Part shown: positions 23,601-34,000 of the stretch, piece after piece | How the letters are laid out: each line of letters begins with the position of its first letter | Position numbering within the stretch: the stretch's first letter is position 1 | Source: Semisulcospira habei | Lineage: Eukaryota > Mollusca > Gastropoda > Semisulcospiridae | Direction of reading: 5' to 3' | DNA: 64,000 nucleotides | Assembly: GCA_036245525.1 (NCBI GenBank) | Contig: BTPG01000006.1 | Span: 93,616,650 to 93,680,649, forward strand | Position numbers and translations under genes: made by a program | Notes under the pieces: model-generated | What the model saw: the letters and a program-made list of their open reading frames with translations, nothing else | What the model was told of the DNA's origin: nothing | Databases searched by the model: none

Positions 23601-26600
23601 GTGGAAGCGATCTCTTCCGCCCGCAGACCCTTGACGCGGCGCGTCTACGAGAGAAATTGGCGAGTACTGTGCTCATGGTGCGAGGACCAACGCCTTTCCC
23701 CCACCGAACTGACAAATTCCCAGCTCGTGGACTTTTTCCTCTGGCTCTTCGGAGACCAAGGTTTGGCCCCCATCACCATCTGGGGGTATCTGTCCATGAT
23801 TGCCGACACCTACCGGCACCTCGGCCACCCGGACCCCGGCGCCTGTAAAAACATCGCCAACCTTAGGACTCACTTCGGCCTTCAGCTCACTCATTCCTCG
23901 CTGAGACCTCCCCTGGGTACTGACATGGCTAAACTCCGCCAGATTTGAACCGCTGCCATTGGCCCGCTTCGCGGACGTGACTCGTAAGACATGCTTCCTG
24001 TTGGCCCTTGCCACCGCGGCCCGAGTCAGCGAGCTACACGCACTGTCGGTGCGCCCTGCCTGCCTACAGTTTCGTGCGGATGGCTCTGTGCAGCTTCTCA
24101 CGGTCCCTGCTTTCCTTGCCAAGACCAGGTCTCCACTGACCGCGCCACAGGTCATCACCCTACAGCCGCTGCATGGGATGAACTTTCCCTGGGAGACCAG
24201 GCAACAAGATCCCGTGCGTGCCCTACGCGTTTACATACGCCGTACCAAATCTGTCCGGAGAGGACGTTCACGCCCTCTTCCTGCCTCTAAAACCCGGCAG
24301 AACTGACATAACAGCCCAGACAATATCTTCCTGGCTACGCAGGGTCATTAGGTCCGCCTACCAGGACCTCTCCCCACAGGGAGCGAAGAGGCTCAAGATA
24401 CGCGCACACGAGGTACGAGCCATGGCCACGAGTGTTGCATTCGACCGGAACTGCACGGTCAAGGACATCGTGGCAGCCGTGGGCTGGCGAGCTGAATAGA
24501 CCTTCGCCCTCTTCTACCTCGCTCTGGTGGGGGACATCACGGCGGCGCAACACTCCCTCCCGGCGCCGCAGGCACCGTAGGTACGCACTTAGCTAAAATT
24601 GTCGGGAGTGTGCGACAGGGAGGATGGCTCTGCATTGGCCCCATGGGGGTGTTTCCTGGCAAGACTGCTCCTTCTCGCTATTCTTCCAGTTAGTCATGTC
24701 ATCGGTAATGTTCTTGAGGAAATAATTCATTTTCTCTAAAAGGTATTTTTTCGAAAAATACTTAACGATGACATGACTCGGAGGACCCTCCCACCTGCCC
24801 CGCTTGCCGCTGGTGAGCTAAGTATCCTGACTGAGGAATCATCGTATGACTCGGAACCGGATGGGCAGGCACGGGAGACAACTCTCGGCCCCTCTGGGGG
24901 TTCCCCGAGTGCCTCCCGGGTTGTGCAGGGGCACAACGGGTTCTTAGGCTAAAATTGTGTGAGTAAGTAGACACTTCCAGTTAGTCATGTCATCGGTAAG
25001 TATTTTTTCGATACCTTTTAGAGAAAAATGAATATTGTTGAAGTAACCTATTTAACCCCAAGGCGGCATTTCCCAAATTTTAGAGGTGTCATTTAACAAC
25101 TGTTCCAGGAGATTGATCGACCATGATAATTCAGAGGTAGTGCCAGATTCGCTTGACATCTGATGGTGCCATGCTAGTCTTGCGTGAACCTTGAGTTATC
25201 ATGGCTCATCCATCTCCTGCTGTAGTGCCACGGGGCAACATTGGTTCATGATGATTCTTGTTGTGTTTGTTTATTGATGTGCATGTCATTTGCTTTTGGG
25301 TTTGTTTGTTGGTTGTTTGTTTTCTTGGGGGGAGGGGGGGGGGGGTTGAGGAAGGAAGGAGACAGGGTTGTACATTTCATGTGATGCCAAACATCCTTCC
25401 AGTTTAGCTAGCATTAAGTGTGACTTGTAGTATGAATTTACAACTGTAATAGTATCTTCATGAGCCCTGACATTTACTTATGGATTTTATGATTGCTTTA
25501 CTTTGGCACCCAGTTGTTCAACCTTGCGGGACGTGAAAAACCAGAACCACGTGAAAGACCCGAGCCAGTGACAGGTCTGCAGTTTGACCGAATGCCCTCA
25601 TCTGATCTCTCTGTGTATCGCTACTACATTCTCGCCACTACCCCAGGGTAAGTAAGACTAAGTGACCTTCAATTTATCTGAGCCCACACGCAGTACAACC
25701 ACAGATGGATCAATCCTGATGGATGGGTCTTCAGTTCAAGTTCAGCTTAAACTCAGTGTTTTGTTTCAGGCAGAACAGCCCTTGAGCCAGTCTGTTCCAT
25801 CTGCAAGAGGCATAAATTCTCATGAGCCCCTGCATCCGCAGGGGCTCATGAGAATTTATGCCTCTTGCTGGCCCTGCCATGGATCGTTTTCAGTCTTTTA
25901 TTTTTTCGCAATGTCACCCTTGTTGATAGTACAGAGGTGTTGCCAGAATAGTGGAGTAGTTAGTAATGATATCCGTGGACCGCAGGCTGTGACATCATGC
26001 AGCGATGTTATAATTATACTAATACCATATAATGATGTCGTAGTCCTGACTACACCGAGATATAGAATGACATGATGTAGAAGGTGTGTTAGAGTATAGC
26101 AGGGCATATGCGAGTGCAAGTGTGTGTGTATGCGTGTGTGATTGAACTGCTGCCACTGAGTACCTAACCTGATCCAATGTGGTTCCATTGTCTCTAAGTT
26201 CATTATTTATTTCCTGTTATATTCATGTTTTACAACATACACATGCAAGAGTCTGGTGATCAGTTGTCTGCAAGCCTGTGCCTTTGCCTCAGTGGCCACT
26301 AGCATGAAAGCATTAGCGTATAAGACATTGCGCTTTCAGTCATAAGGTCCTGGGTTCAAATCCTCAGGTGGGCAAGAATGGGATTGTGATTTTTTCCTCA
26401 TTTCCATCGAGTCAAATTTACATACATGCTCGGTTTACGGTGCCTGTCTCGCCTTCGTGTGTACAGTACACATAATCATCAAGGGTGCACATTAAAAATC
26501 CCATCTTCATTATTTGAAAAGAGTAGGCCATTTAGGGCTGGTGGAATGGACTCAGAAATATTTTGCATGTACCCAAGTTAACTCATTCGTGGCAAGCCGC

Positions 26601-27996
26601 ATCCGGATGCGTGGCATAAGCCACGAATCCGGATGCGGCTTGCTGCGAATGAGTTAATGGCAGGGTGGAGTTTTGCACATAGAGTAGCATTTAGTGGAGC
26701 AGGCTTTCATAGCTCCATCTGCCAACCCTGTGGCGCCTTGAGAATCTTGAAACAGATGGATATGTGCAGCTTGGAGATGCCTTACAATACAATATATTAC
26801 ACACGATGACAACAGTAGCTTGGCTCATTAGGGAATTTTCTCCATGTACTGCAGTTTTCCTACCCCCAGCTAGATTGGGAAGAAAACTGGGTGGGTCGGA
26901 TTGCACAGCTTTGTGGCAACACCCTTTCCTGGGCCAATTAAATTGTAACAAAAATCAATTGAGGGTATCTTACTGCGGAAAACAGTGTATGCAGTCCAGT
27001 AATCAAGGACTCCTGAGTGTAACAAAGCTTGCACTACGCTCACTTCAACAGACACAGACTTGACCTAGGTGATTTTCCCCAATTTTCAGATCCCAGTTGA
27101 GCTGAATTAAATCAGTTTCAAAATGGTGACTGCCAAGCATGTAATTTGCAAGGAATATGCAACAAAGAGAGGAACAGGCTTCTGAAGCTTGTTTCAAAGG
27201 AAGAAACATGCTTAACCCTTTTAGCCCCAAGGTCCCATTTCTCAGATTTTGGAGGTGTTGCCCAACGACTATGTACCAGTTGCAGGAGATGGCTTGACTA
27301 TGATAATTAAAGGGGAGTGCCAGATGAGCTTGAATTATCATGGTCAATCCATCTCCTGCTGTAGGGATCCAGGGCTAAAAGGGTTAAATCAGTATCAAAA
27401 TGGTGACTGCCAAGCATGTAGTTCGCAAAGAAATATGCACCAATGAGAGGAACAGGCTTCTGAAGCATGTTTCAAAGGAAGAAACATGCTTAACCGTGTT
27501 TCTTTCCTTCAAACAGGCTTCTAAAACCTGTTTCTTTCTTTGTTATTTCCTTGCACGTGTCAAAAAACACTACACGCTTGTTTTGCAGGCGTCTGTACCA
27601 GTTTATTGGCAGTGTATCAACCAGTGCCGAGCCGCCCATGTTCATTCCGCTCTTCCAGCCGTATGAGGCTGGCACAGGTCTGTATTTAACATCACAGAAA
27701 TTACTGTGTCCATATGTTCTTTGTGTTCATATTTGGTTGTAAAGAAAGGGAAACTGTTGCATCAGTACATGTCATCTGGATGGACAACATGACCAAAAAA
27801 ATCTATCCCAGGCGCTCTATAGTTTGTCACATACTTTAACCGCGACTGTGACAAGTACATAATTACTACTGTTCACAAAGTTGATCGCAAAGCTACACGT
27901 TTAATAATAATAATAATGGAGATTTGTTAAGTTCTTGTTCTAAAAATAGCTCTAAGCGCTGATACAATGAAACAGCTAACACATGCGTACACACAC

Positions 27997-28045
<49 letters not shown>

Positions 28046-31000
28046 ACAGTGGTGATGAATTGTGCATGGCTGGGGAAATGGACTAGTAAAAGGCAGTGTT
28101 GTAGTGGGGGGTTTTGAGATTTGATTTAATTTGTACACCAACAGTACAGGGGGGTACTGGGGGGGTGTGGTGGGTTGGTGTGGGCTGAGGTTTGTGTCGT
28201 CGGGCATCCTTCCGAAAATCACAACAGTGTAAACATTCATGACTGGATGCTTCTTTTTTCTCCTGATTTGTCCATCTTGGTGACAGACAGCCTTCCACTT
28301 TTTCTGTCCCAGTCAAACTTTGTCCATCAAATAAGGAGAATTTTCTGTTAATGGAAAGACTGCTTGCTAAACATTGTACGCTATGTCCAGCCACACAGTC
28401 CCCAGTGTTTGCTATGTACAACAACACCAGTGCTCAGCGTACTTTGTGGCAAGGAGTACCATAGTACAGAACAGAATGTCAGCACTTTATGATACATGTA
28501 CATGTCATCTTAACCCATTTAGCCCTGAGTCGATACAGTAGGAGATGGATTGACCATGATAATTTAAGGGTAGTGCCAGATTAGCTTGGCGCCTGGAGGC
28601 GCCAAGCTAATTTGGCGCTACCCTTGAATTATGGTCGATCTATCTCCTGCAACTAGTACATAGTCATTTGGCAACATCTCCAACATTTGAGAAACGAGAC
28701 CTTGGGACTAAAAGGGTTAAAGATGAGTGTGCATTTTACACATCAAAACAGGGTTGTTTTTGTTTGTTTACCTCTTTCGTGACGTGACGCATCCGGATAC
28801 GCGGCATGAAGCGGCATATCCGGATGTGTCGCATCACGAATGTGCTGAAGAGTCACAGAGAACACACAGTACTGCATGGCTCAACACAGCGTATGCTAGG
28901 TTCTGTTTTGCGGACACAGCACATGTGGTGTATAGAGTGATGATGAACATTTTAGTATTAGTTGTGTCAAGCGTGTTTCAGTGTTTCCAGTCAATGATAG
29001 GGCTCGGCTGGTTAAATGAAGATTTTAGCCGTAGCTGTGCTGAGCATATTTCAGCGTGTCCAGCGCCCTTCATGTGGGAAGTTCCTCTTGCAGACCACCC
29101 TCAGTTCCTGGAGTTGCCGGGAAACTTCGGCTTCAGCGACCTTCATGTCTTCATGCCCAAGTTCCGACAAGCTGCTCAGACCTTTGCCTGGCTCACAGGT
29201 AATATCACTTACCTTGGCTTTTAACCCTTTTCATCCTGATAACCCATTCCTTTAAATAAATTTGACTATGATAGTTCAAGGGTGGTGCTAGAATAGCTTG
29301 TCGCCGGAGCTGTTCTGATACAACCCTTGAACTAAAACAGTTAGTTTATGTGAATGTGACATTGTTTCCCTCAAAAGTCAGTTCAGACTGAGAAGAAATG
29401 AATACCCCAGGCTTCACCAATTTTAACGTTTTTTTCTAACGATGCCTAATGTGGTTTTGCATTTGGGATTAATTTGTTTTTCAAACCACATCAGTCCTAA
29501 TGATTTCCTGTGTTTTGTGTACATGTGGTGTGTGATTTTTGACCTTGCAATCATGTGTTGATTTCCTCAGCGAAACTGTGCATGCAGGTCTGCATGTCTG
29601 TTGATCTGGTTAATGTAAACTGTGCACGCATGTTGATATTGTTAATGAAACTGTGCACACGTGTCTTGATTTCAGGTCCAGGAATCTACTTCGGTGACAT
29701 TGATGTCAGCGGGTCTGCCGGCCCCAACTCCGTCATGTCCAACTCCAAGCTCATTCCGTATCCTTAAGGTGCACAGCTTTAAGTGTACGCATAAACCAGC
29801 CAATCTTTTATGTGCATAACATCTTCACTGCTGAGAAATAGTTAACAATACGCATCTGCAAGAGGCATGGATCCTCATGAGCCCCCGCAGGTGCGGGGGC
29901 TCATGTGGATCAATTCCTCTTGCTGGTTCTGTTATGTAGCCATGCTCCTTGGACGTGTACGGTTCTTGGGTGCTGGAATTTACACAGATTTCAGAAACTT
30001 GCGACCGCTGGCTGTGAGTGGGTTAATTCTCTGTTATAAAATATGAAATGTGCACTGTGACCATGCCAGAAATGTGGCCCAAAAAGTGCTAATGACAACC
30101 AACTGTAACCCTTTTAGCCCCACGGGTGCTTTTCCCACATTTTGAAAGTGTTGCTGAACGACTATGTACCAGTTGCAGGAGGCGGATTGATCATGATAAT
30201 TCAAGGGTAGTTCCAGATGAGCTTGCCGAGCTCATCTGGCACTACCCTTGAATTATCATGATCAATCCATCTCCTGCTGCAGGGTCCTGGGGCTAAATGG
30301 GTTAAACGCAAATGAGTACCTGTCTGTACCTAGGGACCTGTCTGTGATTTTGGACCTGACACTTCTTGAAAAACAACAACAAACAAGCAGTAGCAATAGT
30401 ATAGAAACAAGAAAGTAGTATGGAAAGGTTTTTTCTTTGGTTTGTTTTTTGTGGTGTGAGGGATTTTCACTGCTAACCCTTTGGCTGTCAGTAGCGTGTT
30501 TGGTTGAGGTGATTCCTTTAGGAATCGCCTCAACCAAACACGCTACCAACGGCTAACCCTTTGGCCGTCGGTAGCGTGTTTGGTTGAGGTGATTCCTGCA
30601 GGAATCGCCTCAACCAAACACGCTACCAACGGCCAAAGGGTTAAGGGGCCCAGCTAGGTGGCACGAGACAGAGATGCTCATGACTCCCTGCTTCTACAGT
30701 CCATGTGGGCTAGACGGCCGCCAGTCTGTGGTCTAGTTGACTAAAGTCACTGATGCTAACTCTGTATTCTGATGTTGTAATTGTGGGTGTTAGTGGAGGC
30801 TGACTGTTTACCAGTTGCACATCTGTATAATAGCATTTACATAGCGCTGTAACCCAGCATTTGTCGCGCTGGCTCAAAGCGCTTAAAAACGCAGAGACAC
30901 AAAGAACGAGAAGTGAAAACACAACTGAGAGGGCTTAAAGCTGACAATGAGTGATGATGAAGAACGATGGAGACTGCCGCAAGGAGAGAGGAAGAGCATT

Positions 31001-34000
31001 CTACATGGATGACCCAATGTGGCAAAAAGTGGAGTGAGCCTACTGTGGTGAGTTTAGTGTGGGGAACTTGCAGTGTGAGCGGATCAGAGGAGGAACGGAG
31101 GGATCTGGAAAGTTGAAGCAGCTCAGAGAGGTAAGTAGGTGCAGAGTGGTTTATGCACTTGTAGCACAGAGAGCAGATCTCGTACTGAACTGTACTGAAC
31201 TGAACTTGTATATCTTCTGTCTTTGCTTTTGATAATTCTACACACTTGTTCCTTGACTGGCTGTAGTTATCCCAAAGATGATGGCGATCCAAGCGTGAAT
31301 CCACTCGGCATGGTCCTGACAGAGTTTCACCTGCTGATCCTTTATCCGGACAGGTCAGTTGCAGGTTTTATATCCTGTCCCATTTTCTGCATCCTTTGTA
31401 TACTGTTGTATCAAGTTTTGTTACAGCTTTTCCATTAAAGTATGCTTTGTTATCCCATTTGAAGTCATGGCAAACAGTTTTTATTTAACCCCTTTAGTCC
31501 CAGGACCCTGCAGCAGGAGATGGATTGATCATGATAATTCAAGGGTAGTGCCAGATGAGCTTGGTGCCTGAAGGCGCCAAGCTCATCTGGCACTACCCTT
31601 GAATTATCATGATAATCCACCTCCTGCAACTGGTACGTAGTCGTTCAGTAACCCTTCCAAAATTTGGGAAAAGCACCTGTGGGGCTAAGAGGGTTAAAGT
31701 TGGTTGTCAGTAGTACTTTTTTGTCCACAAAAAGCACAAGTGACAGCCGAGGGTTTGTTTTTTCAAAATACATTACCGATGGCATTACTATCTGGAATAC
31801 ACTCTATTGCCTATAGATTTCAGCAAAAGTTGTGTGTAGCACACAACTGGGGAGGAGACACCAGGGATCCAAGCACTAGGACCCCGGGTGGCCTCCCCTT
31901 ACTACCCTATCCCGGCGAGCACAGGGCGACCTCGTCAGTTTCACTCATAGCTCGACCGGGGACGGTCGAGTTTTTGCCTTTCTCCGTTCAACGGGTTTTT
32001 TTGTCTTCAGTGGTTTTTGACTTTGGGCTTGAATTGGAGTCTTTCGATTCAGCCCTGGACTCACTACATTCGTGGCTTTGCCTTTTGGCAATTGGACTAT
32101 TTGTGAACTGTGCGCCGACCGGTTTTTACCGGCTCTGACTTTGTGAGCTTCACCCTTGGCTTGGCCTTGGGGTTCGACGACGCACGTGACTTGTGCCCTG
32201 CTGTTTTGTGCACGGTTGACTTTCTTCGCCTGCGTAGTTGGCCTAGGGCCTTATGGCTTCTTCTGTGTCGAAGACTTGCCTCCTTTGCGAGGACTTACAG
32301 TGGCCGGACGTTGCACACGACTCTTGCTTGCCGTGTTCGGGCTGTTCTTCGGACGGAACGTGTGACGTTTGCGCCGCTTGGACGGAAGACCGGTGGTCGC
32401 GCATGTGGGACTTCTACAGGCGTGACCGGCCCCCTCGCCCGCTTCTGTCTCCCCGGGATCCTCCACGGGTGGACGTACTTCCCTCGGCGCTTCGGGCTCC
32501 TCTCCGCTCCGTCGTTCGGGCTTTCCGGCCCACAGGTAAGTCCCCTTCTTGTTCCATTACCTCGCAGGTTCTCCCTCCCCTCTCCGAGTCTTCGGAGCAG
32601 GGTAGGCGAGTTTCGGAGTCGCGCTCCCCACGCTCTGCTTCGTTAGCGCGTGGCTTGAGCCCCATATCGTTTCCCACCCCCCGCTCTGCTTCGGGCGAGC
32701 GGTCTGGGAGAGCTGAGCGTTCGTCGGCCACCCCCGGCTCTTGGTCTCCGGAGCGGGGGCGGGTGACTGAACGCAAGCATAAGAAAGAGTAACGTGATAA
32801 GAAAAGCTCTCGCTCACGCACTGAGTCTTCGGAACGTGACTCGAGACCGTTAGTAATGCTGCCTCCCCGCTCTGTGTTTTCCGAACGGGCCTGGCATGCT
32901 TCGCTTTCTTCCCCCCCCGCCCGCCCCGTCTCGCCTGGGCGGGCCCGGGGTGCGGTTGACTCTCGCCCCCCACGCTCTGAGGCGTCGGAGCGGGGGTCGC
33001 ATGCTCATAAATTGTCCCCTCCCTGCTTCGCTTCGCCTGAGCGGGCTTGGCGTGACCTTAGACTGTCCCCCCCCCCCCCCGTCTCGTATCGACCAGACGG
33101 GCCTGGTGTGACTTGGACCCTCGCCCCCCTTGCTCCGAGGCTTCGGAGCTGGGGCAGCGGGCTCATAAATCGTCCCCTCCCCGCTCCGCCTTTCCTGAGC
33201 GGGCTTGGCGTGACCCTAGACTGTCCCCCCCCCGCCTCGTATCGACCAGGCGGGCCCGGTGTGACATCATCGCGCGTCCCCCATGGTCCGAGGCATCGGA
33301 CGTGGGGCCGCGTGCCCGGTATTCGTCCCCTCCCCGCTCCGCCTTTCCTGAGCGGGCTAGGGGAGACACTTTGCGGCCCCCCCCCCCCCCCCCCCCCCCC
33401 CCCCGCACCGGTTCTCCCGGGCGGGCCAGGGGTGACCAGGCCACTTCCTCGGTATTCCGATCGCGGCTTTGTCACTCACGTCGGCTTCCGCGTGCGGATC
33501 CCGACTTCGAGGTGGACCGTCGCTTTGCCACGGTCCCTCCGTCGCCGCGGCGCCCCTCTTTGCGTGCGTCGCGGGCGGCTGCGTCTACCTCGCGAGCGGC
33601 GGTGCGGCGCTCTCGTAGCCGCTCGCCCCTTTCGTCTTTTCCGCGAGAGGATCAGTTTTTGGAACTGGACGTCCTCAGCCTTCATCCGACGGACTCGGCC
33701 TCGGCGATCTTCTTGCAGGACTCGGAGGCTGGATCTCCGTCCCGCCTTTCTGCTGTCTCATCGGCCTCCGCCTCGTCAGACGTTGCCGGCCCATTGCTCG
33801 GATCACAGACGGTCCAAGCCCTGGGTGAGGCTTCCAGGCTTATCGCCAAGTACCTACCTCCTGACTTCTGTCCGCCTTCGCCTCCCACATCGGCTTCCGG
33901 GACCTCACCGATGCTTTCTTCGCCCAGCTGCGAAACGACGCTTTCGGCGACACGGGATACTTTACCGCCGCTCGATGGCCGGTGGGAATCAACTTGAGCT

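Larger units (their letters stand above)
19315..25033 (+). mobile_element. DIRS-type retrotransposon E1
   Basis: It is bounded by long inverted terminal repeats (left about 19329-19506, right about 24817-24994) and has an internal complementary region at 24690-24780. Between them lie Gag, RT, RNase H, a Dam-like region and a tyrosine recombinase, the order of DIRS1-like elements. These integrate by a tyrosine recombinase rather than an integrase, and I see no convincing target duplication, as expected. Frameshifts and stops in Gag, RNase H and recombinase make it defective, but it is the most complete DIRS here. Confidence 0.9.

Noticed and set aside
26270..26512. Second tRNA gene
   Set aside because: The head is degenerate and the SINE-type tail identifies it as a retroposed copy.
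27893..28240. 115-codon minus-strand ORF
   Set aside because: It is built on an AC microsatellite (poly Val/Cys) and has no other support.
28727..29224. 165-codon ORF on the + strand
   Set aside because: Only its last third is VPS18 coding sequence (exon at 29094-29198). The rest is intron including a hairpin element and reads open by chance.
33005..33475. Gly/Arg-rich minus-strand ORF
   Set aside because: Shadow of the repeated, C-rich Gag coding strand of E2.
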